DNA of 64,000 bases from Flavobacterium sp. GT3R68. GTDB taxonomy: Bacteria > Bacteroidota > Bacteroidia > Flavobacteriales > Flavobacteriaceae. The notes below the pieces were generated by a model that saw only the letters and a program-made list of their open reading frames with translations, was not told where the DNA came from and made no database searches. Made by a program: the position numbers and the translations under genes. Position 1 is the stretch's first letter; each line of letters opens with the position of its first letter. Below, piece by piece: positions 27,275-35,184 of the stretch. Location: positions 186,001 through 250,000 of the forward strand of contig NZ_VJZK01000003.1 of the NCBI RefSeq assembly GCF_007109225.1, written 5' to 3'.

Positions 27275-29791
27275 ATGAAATCATTAAAATCTGCAATAAC
27301 GCTTGTATTACTTTGCACTGCTTTTTTAAGCTTTTCCCAAGGAAGACCCACAGCTAAAAAAATAAAAATTACAGGAAAAGTAGTAGAGAATGTGAGCAAG
27401 CAACCTCTTGAATACGCTACCATCACTTTTCTCAATCCAAAAAATCCAAAAGCGGTTGCCGGAGGTATCACCAATGCAAAAGGTGAATTTGATATTGAAA
27501 TCAATGCAGGAACCTATGACATCGTAATTGAATTTATTTCTTTTAAAGTATCCCAAATGAAAGGTAAAAAACTGGCTGAAGATACTAATTTAGGGCAAAT
27601 CGGATTAGAAGAAGATTTAACGCAGTTAAATGAAGTTGTAGTCCGTGCCGAGAAAACTACAGTTGAGATAAAATTAGATAAAAAAGTTTACAACGTCGGT
27701 ACCGATTTATTGGTTAAAGGTGGTACAGTGAGTGACGTATTGGACAATATCCCTTCAGTTGCTGTGGATGCAGACGGAACAGTAAGCCTTAGAGGAAATG
27801 AAAACGTCCGAATCCTTATCGACGGAAAGCCTTCCAATGCGATCAATATTGCTGAAGCGCTTCGTCAGATTCCTGCCGATGCCATTGAAAAAGTAGAACT
27901 GGTAACCAATCCATCCGCCAGATATGATTCTGAAGGCGGTGGCGGACTTTTAAATATCATCCTTAAAAAAGGAAAAAATCAGGGAATCAACGGAACCATT
28001 ATTGCTTCTGCCGGAAATCCTGAAAGTTATGGTCTTTCCACTAATCTAAATTTCAAATCTGAACAGTTTAACTTATTTACCAATATTGGCTATAATTACA
28101 GAACTAATCCTGGAAATTCCCTGACCAATACGGAATACCTGAATGAAGATGGGAGTATACAAGGTTACACGGATGAACGCAGACACAATGAAAGAGTAAG
28201 CAAAGGATACAATTCTAGTTTTGGAATGGACTGGTTTCTGGACAAAACAACGACTTGGACAAACTCTGTAAGTTTCAGAAAAAATAAAGGTGAAAATCCA
28301 GATACCGTAAATTATTTCCGTTATGATGAAAACCATCAGTTTGAATCAACAGATTCCCGTTTTAATGACCAGATCAGTAAAAGCACGAATTTTGAATATG
28401 CTAGTAATCTGACCAAAAAATTTAAAAAAGACGGACACAAATTAACAGTTGATGCTTCATTTGCACAAAACCGTGACAATGACAGTTCTGTTATCACCAG
28501 CGATATTTTTGAACAGACCAGTAATGCCCAAAAGCAAAACAGGAATATGATCCAGACGGACTATGTTTTTCCATTTGGTAAAGCAAGCCAATTTGAAATG
28601 GGTTATAAAGGGGATTTCAATAAATTGGTAACCAATTATAAAGTTGGCGAAATTGAGAATGGTCTTTATGCGCCCAACAATCAATTCACTAATATTTTAG
28701 AATACAAAGAACAGGTTAACGCATTATACACCCAGTACGGGACAAAGATTGATAAATTCTCATTTTTATTTGGATTGCGTTGGGAAGATTCCAAAATCGA
28801 CATCAACCAATTGGCTACGAATGATTACAATACTAAAAAATACAACAGCTTCTTCCCTAGCGCATTCTTCACATATGAAATCTCAAATCAAAGCAGCGCT
28901 TCTTTGAGCTATAGCCGAAGAATCTCAAGACCAAGAGGAAGACAGATCAATCCATTTTCTAACTATTCCAGTAACATCAATATCTTCCAGGGTAATCCGA
29001 ATTTGAATCCTGCCTTTACGGATGCAATTGATATCGGATATTTAAAAAGATGGAGTAAACTGACTTTCAATACATCTTTATATGTTAACAAGACAACAGA
29101 TTCTTTTCAGATGATCAGAAGGGAGAATGGTGATTTTGTTATAACTGTAGTTGATGAAGCAGATACAATAGACCCAAACACGGGTAGTCCAATAATCAAT
29201 GGTGGTGAAGACATTAAAACACCTGTAATTTTGAGTACACCTATTAACCTTGCTACCGAATACCGTTTAGGATTTGAGTTTACGCTAAATTATTCTCCAT
29301 TCAAATGGTGGAAATTAAACAGTAACTTCAATTTCTTCAGAAACGAAACACAAGGGGATTATACCTATACCAACTCACAGAATGTGATTGTAAGTCAGAA
29401 TTTTGACAATACCGCCTATTCTTGGTTTACTCGCATAACCTCGAAAGTTACTTTACCATACAAAATCGACTGGCAGACGAATGCTACCTACAACGGGGCG
29501 CAAAAAAATGCACAAGGGCGTAGTTTAGGAAATCTGAGCGCCAACTTAGGATTGAGTAAAGATGTCCTTAAAGACAAAGGAACCATTGCCCTTAACGTTC
29601 AGGATGTTTTCAATTCCAGAAAAAGAATTTTCGAAACGTCTATTCCGGGAGTTTTGAATTCCTATAGCGAAATGCAGTGGCGTGTTCGACAAATCAACCT
29701 TTCGTTTACTTATAGATTCAATAAGCAAAAAGGCGAAAAGGAAAAGCAACCGAAAAGAGAAAATGATAATGGTGAAGAATTCCAAGGATAA
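27275..29791 (+). CDS. TonB-dependent outer-membrane receptor (carboxypeptidase-regulatory plus barrel)
   Basis: An 838-aa outer-membrane protein. A signal peptide (1-22) is followed by a carboxypeptidase-regulatory-like beta-sandwich (about 28-110, ITGKVVENVSKQPLEYATITF), a plug domain (about 115-240, with VSDVLDNIPSVAVDADGTVSLRG and VRILIDGKPSN) and a large beta-barrel of the OMP_b-brl_3 type to the C-terminus. The tail is lysine- and glutamate-rich, not the usual terminal aromatic residue. It probably takes up a large substrate using TonB energy. No SusD partner, regulator or enzyme lies beside it, so the substrate is unknown. Confidence 0.88.
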   Translation: MKSLKSAITLVLLCTAFLSFSQGRPTAKKIKITGKVVENVSKQPLEYATITFLNPKNPKAVAGGITNAKGEFDIEINAGTYDIVIEFISFKVSQMKGKKLAEDTNLGQIGLEEDLTQLNEVVVRAEKTTVEIKLDKKVYNVGTDLLVKGGTVSDVLDNIPSVAVDADGTVSLRGNENVRILIDGKPSNAINIAEALRQIPADAIEKVELVTNPSARYDSEGGGGLLNIILKKGKNQGINGTIIASAGNPESYGLSTNLNFKSEQFNLFTNIGYNYRTNPGNSLTNTEYLNEDGSIQGYTDERRHNERVSKGYNSSFGMDWFLDKTTTWTNSVSFRKNKGENPDTVNYFRYDENHQFESTDSRFNDQISKSTNFEYASNLTKKFKKDGHKLTVDASFAQNRDNDSSVITSDIFEQTSNAQKQNRNMIQTDYVFPFGKASQFEMGYKGDFNKLVTNYKVGEIENGLYAPNNQFTNILEYKEQVNALYTQYGTKIDKFSFLFGLRWEDSKIDINQLATNDYNTKKYNSFFPSAFFTYEISNQSSASLSYSRRISRPRGRQINPFSNYSSNINIFQGNPNLNPAFTDAIDIGYLKRWSKLTFNTSLYVNKTTDSFQMIRRENGDFVITVVDEADTIDPNTGSPIINGGEDIKTPVILSTPINLATEYRLGFEFTLNYSPFKWWKLNSNFNFFRNETQGDYTYTNSQNVIVSQNFDNTAYSWFTRITSKVTLPYKIDWQTNATYNGAQKNAQGRSLGNLSANLGLSKDVLKDKGTIALNVQDVFNSRKRIFETSIPGVLNSYSEMQWRVRQINLSFTYRFNKQKGEKEKQPKRENDNGEEFQG

Positions 29792-29828
29792 AAAAAAAGG
29801 ACTCGTGAAAACGGGTCCTTTTTTTATG
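29790..29828 (+). terminator. Rho-independent terminator (bidirectional)
   Basis: AGGACTCGT pairs with ACGGGTCCT (one G-T pair) around a GAAA tetraloop, flanked by A8 and T7 tracts, between convergent genes. Confidence 0.9.
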
Positions 29829-29840
29829 CTGTCAATCAGA

Positions 29841-30005
29841 TTAAACTGATTGCTCTTTCTTTGCTTTTCTAACTTTATATTTTTCCCATAAAGCTCCGCC
29901 AATCCAATATTGAACGAAACCTACTAAGAAAAACATTAACCAGAATCCAATAGTAAGAATGGTTAAGAAAAGTAAAAAGCCTAGATACTGTGAAAATTCA
30001 AACAT
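29841..30005 (-). CDS. Small membrane protein, unknown function
   Basis: A 54-aa protein with two hydrophobic stretches (about residues 8-25 and 28-38), possibly one long hairpin, and a lysine-rich tail KYKVRKAKKEQSV. The frame opens at 30062, but a perfect -7 promoter box lies at 30032-30039, inside that extension, so the ATG at 30005 is preferred. I do not recognise a family. Its own promoter and a downstream terminator shared with the TonB receptor gene support it as a real gene. Confidence 0.65.
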   Translation of the reverse strand: MFEFSQYLGFLLFLTILTIGFWLMFFLVGFVQYWIGGALWEKYKVRKAKKEQSV

Positions 30006-30031
30006 GTTTTCCGGAATTTTGAATGTAGCCA

Positions 30032-30039
30032 CAAATGTA
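30032..30039 (-). promoter_or_regulatory. -7 element for the 54-aa membrane protein gene
   Basis: The minus strand reads TACATTTG, a perfect TAnnTTTG, 27 bp before ATG 30005. Confidence 0.55.
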
Positions 30040-30102
30040 TGTTTATTATTTTTCCTCAGCAATAAAAAACCAAATCAATTTTCATAAAATAGTATTTATC
30101 CG

Positions 30103-30110
30103 TATTTTTG
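30103..30110 (+). promoter_or_regulatory. Possible -7 element for fumC
   Basis: TATTTTTG is a perfect TAnnTTTG. If used, the fumC leader would be about 170 nt long and would contain the 61-bp hairpin element at 30131-30191. Confidence 0.35.
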
Positions 30111-30130
30111 AGCTCAGTTTTCAGGAGCTG

Positions 30131-30191
30131 TTCCCGCTATCCGTTTCAATCCACGCAAAAATGCGTGGGATTTCCACTTTTATCGGGGCTA
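30131..30191 (+). repeat. 61-bp dispersed palindromic element, copy A
   Basis: The element starts TTCCCGCT, has a central hairpin (CCACGC/GCGTGG around AAAAAT) and ends ATCGGGGCTA. A second copy in opposite orientation lies at 39522-39582. Outer ends (AGC..CCCG..AT and ATCGGGGCT) can also pair, giving a longer imperfect stem. It lies between the small membrane protein gene and fumC. Confidence 0.8.
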
Positions 30192-30288
30192 TGCACCAAT
30201 GTAGGCACCAGAAAACTTAAGTAAATAATTAAAATAAGCACACAACCTAATGCAAACAGACGAAGTAAACACGCAAATAAAAAACAAA

Positions 30289-31686
30289 ATGGAATACAGA
30301 ATAGAGAAAGATACCATGGGTGAAGTGCAGGTTCCTGCCGATAAATACTGGGGTGCACAAACAGAACGTTCAAGAAACAATTTCAAAATAGGTCCATCCG
30401 CATCGATGCCAAAAGAAATCATCGAAGGATTTGCTTACTTAAAGAAAGCAGCCGCATTTGCCAATTGTGACTTAGGCGTTTTACCTATTGAAAAAAGAGA
30501 CGCCATCGGGGCCGTTTGCGACGAAATACTAGCCGGTAAACTGGACGACCAATTTCCATTGGTAATCTGGCAGACGGGTTCGGGAACACAAAGCAACATG
30601 AACGTCAACGAAGTGGTAGCCAACCGTGCTCAGGTTTTGGCCGGAAATAAAATCGGAGAAGGCGAACAATTTATCAAAGCCAATGATGATGTGAATAAAT
30701 CACAATCTTCTAACGACACCTACCCTACCGGTATGCACATTGCAGCCTACAAAGCGGTAGTTGAAGTAACTATTCCTGGTGTTGAAAAATTAAGAGATAC
30801 CCTATACGCGAAAGCAACTGAATTCAATAATGTTGTTAAAATTGGCCGTACCCACTTAATGGATGCAACTCCGCTAACATTAGGACAGGAAATCTCAGGT
30901 TATGTGGCGCAATTGAACTACGGTTTAAAAGCGGTTAAAAACACTTTGGCTCACTTGTCAGAAGTGGCTTTAGGCGGAACAGCGGTTGGAACCGGATTGA
31001 ACACTCCGGAAGGATATGATGTAAAAGTGGCGGAATATATCGCAAAATTCACCGGCCATCCATTCGTAACCGCTGAAAATAAATTTGAAGCTTTGGCTGC
31101 TCACGATGCTATCGTTGAATCGCATGGTGCTTTGAAACAATTAGCCGTTTCCTTGAATAAAATTGCAAACGATGTTCGCATGCTGGCTTCCGGACCACGT
31201 TCAGGAATTGGGGAAATCCTTATTCCGGAAAACGAACCGGGTTCTTCCATCATGCCAGGAAAAGTGAATCCAACGCAATGTGAAGCCTTGACAATGGTTT
31301 GCGCCCAGGTTATGGGTAATGACGTTGCGATTTCCATTGGCGGAATGCAGGGACATTACGAATTGAACGTATTCAAACCTTTAATGGCGGCCAACTTCCT
31401 GCAATCAGCCCGCTTATTGGGTGATGCCTGTCTTTCTTTTGATGAGCATTGTGCGCAGGGAATTGAACCAAATTACAAGCGTATCGAAGAATTGGTAAAC
31501 AACTCACTAATGTTGGTTACTGCTTTAAATACCAAAATCGGATATTACAAAGCTGCCGAAATTGCTCAGACCGCTCACAAAAACGGAACTACTCTGAAAG
31601 AAGAATCAGTACGTTTAGGCTATGTTTCAGCGGAAGATTTCGACTCTTGGGTAAAACCGGAAGAAATGGTGGGAAGCCTGAAATAA
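30289..31686 (+). CDS. fumC: Class II fumarate hydratase
   Basis: A 465-aa TCA-cycle enzyme that interconverts fumarate and L-malate. The family signature [11 protein letters not shown] is present, with [32 protein letters not shown] (substrate site) and [18 protein letters not shown]. The oxygen-stable class II type does not need an iron-sulfur cluster. An in-frame start 13 codons upstream (30250) is possible; ATG 30289, giving [16 protein letters not shown], matches the family N-terminus. The region upstream carries the dispersed hairpin element, and a terminator follows. Confidence 0.97.
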   Translation: MEYRIEKDTMGEVQVPADKYWGAQTERSRNNFKIGPSASMPKEIIEGFAYLKKAAAFANCDLGVLPIEKRDAIGAVCDEILAGKLDDQFPLVIWQTGSGTQSNMNVNEVVANRAQVLAGNKIGEGEQFIKANDDVNKSQSSNDTYPTGMHIAAYKAVVEVTIPGVEKLRDTLYAKATEFNNVVKIGRTHLMDATPLTLGQEISGYVAQLNYGLKAVKNTLAHLSEVALGGTAVGTGLNTPEGYDVKVAEYIAKFTGHPFVTAENKFEALAAHDAIVESHGALKQLAVSLNKIANDVRMLASGPRSGIGEILIPENEPGSSIMPGKVNPTQCEALTMVCAQVMGNDVAISIGGMQGHYELNVFKPLMAANFLQSARLLGDACLSFDEHCAQGIEPNYKRIEELVNNSLMLVTALNTKIGYYKAAEIAQTAHKNGTTLKEESVRLGYVSAEDFDSWVKPEEMVGSLK

Positions 31687-31714
31687 TTCATTTTCTATCA
31701 GAATTTCAAAATAC

Positions 31715-31748
31715 AAAACCTGCAGCTTATTTGTTTGCAGGTTTTTTT
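31715..31748 (+). terminator. Rho-independent terminator after fumC
   Basis: AAAACCTGCA pairs with TGCAGGTTTT around an 11-nt loop, followed by a T-run. Confidence 0.85.
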
Positions 31749-31815
31749 ATTTATAAATTTAAAAAGGAAGACTAATAATCAGTAAATTAGACATCGCATT
31801 CTATGTGCCAAATTT

Positions 31816-32523
31816 ATGATAGCAATTTTAAAGAAACTCTTATTAGGAAATATAACGGTTGATGAACCTGAATTCAATCCCATTGAGAAACGGATTCAGA
31901 ACATTCAGGCGATTTGGAACAATGACCATCAGGACGATAATGGGATAGAGAAAATTTTGCGGATGTTTCTTTCTTCTTCCCTTTTTCTTTTCCCCGGACT
32001 TTACATCAAATATCTGGCGAGTAAAATAGGACATGAATACAAGGATTTAACGCTGGATGTTTATGTTTTGCTGAAAGTTACGTTTCCCCTGTTGATTTTA
32101 ATCAATCATTGGCAAAATAACACATGGGTCATTTGGATTATGGTCTATGTGCTTTTGGAAACCGTTTTGTATATCCCGACCCTAATATTTGCCTCTGATA
32201 TGTTTTCGAGACCGCGTTCCTATAAAAGATCGGTACTGTTACTTTTCATCAATTATTTGGAAATAATATTTGCGTTTGCCGTTTTATATTCCTGCGGAAA
32301 CTATCTGAACAAACCTTTCGATCATTGGTTTGACGCCATTTATTTTAGCCTGATTACGTTATCATCCATCGGTTATGGCGATTTTTATCCTGTCACCACA
32401 TTTGGGAAAGTACTAGCCAGCACACAGGCGTTGATGTTCTTATTCTTTGTAGTCTTATTTATAAATTTCTTTTCGACCAAAATAAAAAACAAGGGCTATT
32501 TTGATCATAAGAAAGAAAAGTAA
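31816..32523 (+). CDS. Two-pore-helix potassium channel family protein
   Basis: A 235-aa membrane protein with about five to six hydrophobic segments. The last two flank a pore loop ending in the selectivity filter SSIGYGDFYP (GYG at 186-188), the hallmark of K+ channels. A soluble N-terminus of about 50 residues precedes the membrane part; there is no RCK domain. The preferred Thr before GYG is Ser-Ile, a known tolerated variation. A near-match -7 box (TAAATTAG, 31783-31790) lies upstream. Its stop codon abuts the stop of convergent kdsB with no gap. Ion selectivity is inferred from the filter. Confidence 0.85.
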   Translation: MIAILKKLLLGNITVDEPEFNPIEKRIQNIQAIWNNDHQDDNGIEKILRMFLSSSLFLFPGLYIKYLASKIGHEYKDLTLDVYVLLKVTFPLLILINHWQNNTWVIWIMVYVLLETVLYIPTLIFASDMFSRPRSYKRSVLLLFINYLEIIFAFAVLYSCGNYLNKPFDHWFDAIYFSLITLSSIGYGDFYPVTTFGKVLASTQALMFLFFVVLFINFFSTKIKNKGYFDHKKEK

Positions 32524-33249
32524 TCATAACATTTTTCTAGCCTTTTCTAAATCTTCAGGAGTATCAATTCCAATACCCACATGTGAAGTTTCAACCATTT
32601 TAATTCTTTTTCCGTACTCCAGATAACGCAATTGCTCCAGTTTTTCGGACGCTTCCAATGATTTCATCGGCAGACTGTAAAAATCTAATAACGCCTGTTT
32701 TCTAAAAGCATAAATCCCGATGTGCTGCATATAAAGCACTCCTACATTTTCTTCTCTCGGATAGGGAATCATCGAACGGGAAAAATAAAGCGCAAAATTA
32801 TTCTGGTCCACGACCACCTTTACATTGTTTGGGTTTTTGATATCATCAGGGTTGGTAATTTGACGCATCAGCGAAGCCAAATCCACTTGCTGATTTGTAT
32901 CATTTCTGAAAACTTCCAATACTTTTTCCAACGGCTCTTTATTAATAAAAGGCTCATCCCCCTGCACATTTACTACAACATCGACATCAAGATTTTCAAT
33001 CGCCTCTGCAATTCGGTCACTTCCCGATTCATGTTCCTTGATACTCATTATCGCTTTTCCGCCCTGCGACACAATTTCGTCGTAAATCAAATCCGAATCG
33101 GTCACCACAAATACGTCATCAAACAAATTGGTCTGTACTGCGGCATCATAGGTTCTGGAAATAACTGTTTTACCTCCCAAATCCTGCATTAATTTGGCCG
33201 GAAATCTGGTAGATGCGTATCGCGCGGGAATGACTGCTATTATTTTCAT
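32524..33249 (-). CDS. kdsB: 3-deoxy-manno-octulosonate cytidylyltransferase (CMP-Kdo synthetase)
   Basis: A 241-aa enzyme that activates Kdo with CTP for transfer to lipid A. It shows the nucleotidyltransferase start [18 protein letters not shown], the [12 protein letters not shown] motif with the metal-binding Asp, and [12 protein letters not shown], then [19 protein letters not shown]. It follows the RecD-like helicase gene by 22 bp on the same strand and is probably cotranscribed with it. With lpxD and pldA it forms the scattered outer-membrane set of this window. Confidence 0.96.
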   Translation of the reverse strand: MKIIAVIPARYASTRFPAKLMQDLGGKTVISRTYDAAVQTNLFDDVFVVTDSDLIYDEIVSQGGKAIMSIKEHESGSDRIAEAIENLDVDVVVNVQGDEPFINKEPLEKVLEVFRNDTNQQVDLASLMRQITNPDDIKNPNNVKVVVDQNNFALYFSRSMIPYPREENVGVLYMQHIGIYAFRKQALLDFYSLPMKSLEASEKLEQLRYLEYGKRIKMVETSHVGIGIDTPEDLEKARKML

Positions 33250-33271
33250 ACTTTATAAAATCTGAAATATA

Positions 33272-34693
33272 TTATTCTTCAAAATTCTCATCCTTGAAAC
33301 CAATCAGGTATAATTTGTCCTTGGCCCTGGTAATCGCGGTATACAACCAGCGGATGTAATCCCGGTCAATACCATCGGGTAAATACGGTTGTTCAATAAA
33401 CACGGTATTCCATTGTCCGCCCTGCGATTTATGACAGGTGATGGCGTACGAAAACTTCACCTGCAGCGCATTGAAATACTCGTTTTCCTTTACCTTTTGG
33501 AACATTTTGTATTTGGTTTCGCCTTCATAATCCTTCATCACTTCCTGATACAATTTGTTGGATTCGTCATACGTCAGGGATGGTGATTCGCTGGTAATCG
33601 TGTCCATTAATAAAACGGTCTCGAGCGGAATCTGGTTCGGATAATCGACCATTCGGATTTTGACTTTGGCAAATTTGAATCCGTACAATTGCTGGATACT
33701 GAAAATTTCCAGTACTTCGATGATATCACCATTGGCAATAAATCCGGCCTCATCAGTTTCCTTTAACCAAAAGTAATTATTTTTTACGACCATCAGAAAA
33801 TCGCCCGTAGACAATTCGCTTTCCTTATCCAGAATTTTCATCCTGATTTGCTGGTTGTATTGGTTCGCTCTTTTATTGGAACGCACTATAAAGGCGGTGT
33901 CTTCAATACTATAATTGCTGTAGGCCGAATTGATGGCATCCTGAATATCATAACCATCCGAAAGACGGACAATATCTTTGAATCCGCGCAATTTAAATTG
34001 GAAATCAGTAATGAAATGGTCTTTCAGCACCTCCCGAAGTTCTGTTGCATTGAATAAGATACCGGAATTTTCTTCTTGACGCATTACTTCATCCAATTCA
34101 ATATGCTTGATTTCCTTGTCGTAATTCCTACCCAGCGTATCAATATTCAGGGCCGGGGAAATATCCAGATTGACCGGTGGTAATTGGGCCGTGTCACCCA
34201 ATAAAATCATTTTGCAATTGGTTCCCGAATACACGTATGAAATCAAATCGTCCAGTAAGGAACCGTTTTCATACATTTTACTCTCGGAATTGGTATCCGA
34301 AATCATCGACGCCTCATCAACGATGAAAAAGGTGTTTTTGTGTTTGTTTTGCTGCATCGTGAAACTCACCCCTCCTCCGCTCCCTTTCTTTGGGAAATAG
34401 ATTTTTTTATGAATCGTAAAAGCGGGTTTGTTGGAATAATTGGCAATGACTTTTGCCGCGCGGCCAGTTGGTGCGAGCAACACATATTTTTTATTGATTT
34501 CGACCAGATTATTGACGATGGTAGAAATGACAGTCGTTTTTCCGGTACCGGCATATCCTTTCAGAACAAAAATCTCGTTATTGTCATTATTGGTAATGAA
34601 TTCGGCTATCTGCTGGAAGAAAATATCCTGTTTTAACGTGGGGTTAAAAGGAAATTGCCTGCTCAGAAGATTATAGAAAACGCTGGAATTCAT
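33272..34693 (-). CDS. RecD-like ATP-dependent DNA helicase (AAA_30/UvrD_C_2)
   Basis: A 473-aa superfamily 1B helicase: Walker A GYAGTGKTTVIST near residue 45, Walker B FIVDEASMISD, motif III LLGDTAQLPPV, and the C-terminal UvrD_C_2 block ending KFSYAITCHKSQGGQWNTVF and LYTAITRAKDKLYLIG. It would unwind DNA 5' to 3' and could act in repair or restart; no RecB/RecC partners are near. The frame opens at 34837, but that extension runs into a non-coding tandem repeat, so ATG 34693 (MNSSVFYNLL) is the start. The 43-bp repeat array lies directly upstream, in the likely promoter region. Confidence 0.88.
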   Translation of the reverse strand: MNSSVFYNLLSRQFPFNPTLKQDIFFQQIAEFITNNDNNEIFVLKGYAGTGKTTVISTIVNNLVEINKKYVLLAPTGRAAKVIANYSNKPAFTIHKKIYFPKKGSGGGVSFTMQQNKHKNTFFIVDEASMISDTNSESKMYENGSLLDDLISYVYSGTNCKMILLGDTAQLPPVNLDISPALNIDTLGRNYDKEIKHIELDEVMRQEENSGILFNATELREVLKDHFITDFQFKLRGFKDIVRLSDGYDIQDAINSAYSNYSIEDTAFIVRSNKRANQYNQQIRMKILDKESELSTGDFLMVVKNNYFWLKETDEAGFIANGDIIEVLEIFSIQQLYGFKFAKVKIRMVDYPNQIPLETVLLMDTITSESPSLTYDESNKLYQEVMKDYEGETKYKMFQKVKENEYFNALQVKFSYAITCHKSQGGQWNTVFIEQPYLPDGIDRDYIRWLYTAITRAKDKLYLIGFKDENFEE

Positions 34694-34807
34694 TTGGGAT
34701 TTATTTACCGGCAAAGTACGTAAAGTTTTTGAAGAGAAAAGAATCTTTAGGGTTAGGATTTCCGAAAATGAATCAGAAATAAAGTTGTAACTACTTTTTA
34801 ATACCGA

Positions 34808-35152
34808 ATACGTGGTGACCCACGTTCCAAAGTGCATTAGCCACGTTATGTAATGGGGTAAAAGGGCTTACAGACGTGGTTAAGCACGTCCCCAAACGTG
34901 GTAAATGGAGTTCGGAACGTCGTAAACCACGTCATCCAACGTGGTAAGTATGGTTCAAGACGTGGTCAACTACGTCATACTACGTGGTAAACGGAGTTCA
35001 GGACGTGGTTAACCACCTTATCCAACGTGGTTAACGGAGTTCAAGACGTGGCTTACCACGTCATACCACGTGGCAAACGGAGTTCAGGACGTGGCTAACC
35101 ACGTCATACAACGTGGTGAACCACGTTCCCCAACGTGGTAAACGGGGTTCAT
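34808..35152. repeat. Tandem array of 43-bp units carrying ACGTGG/CCACGT palindromes
   Basis: Units start at 34831, 34874, 34917, 34960, 35003, 35046 and 35089, exactly 43 bp apart, with a degenerate first unit and partial ends. Each unit carries a palindrome ACGTGG-TTAA-CCACGT (with variants), then six bases, another ACGTGG and the constant AAACGGAGTTCAGG-like tail. No reading frame crosses it convincingly. It fills the 490-bp gap between the helicase gene start (34693) and the end of the LRR protein gene (35185). No terminator-like hairpin with a T-tract was seen for the latter. Confidence 0.93.
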
Positions 35153-35184
35153 CTAAGACAGTCTGTATTACTATTTTATAAACA

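Noticed and set aside
34694-34837. N-terminal extension of the helicase frame
   Set aside because: The added residues have no family resemblance, and their far end enters the 43-bp non-coding array.
34808-35152. CRISPR array or replication-origin interpretation of the 43-bp array
   Set aside because: Units are contiguous without unique spacers of CRISPR type, no cas genes are near, and no DnaA-box cluster or dnaA gene was seen.
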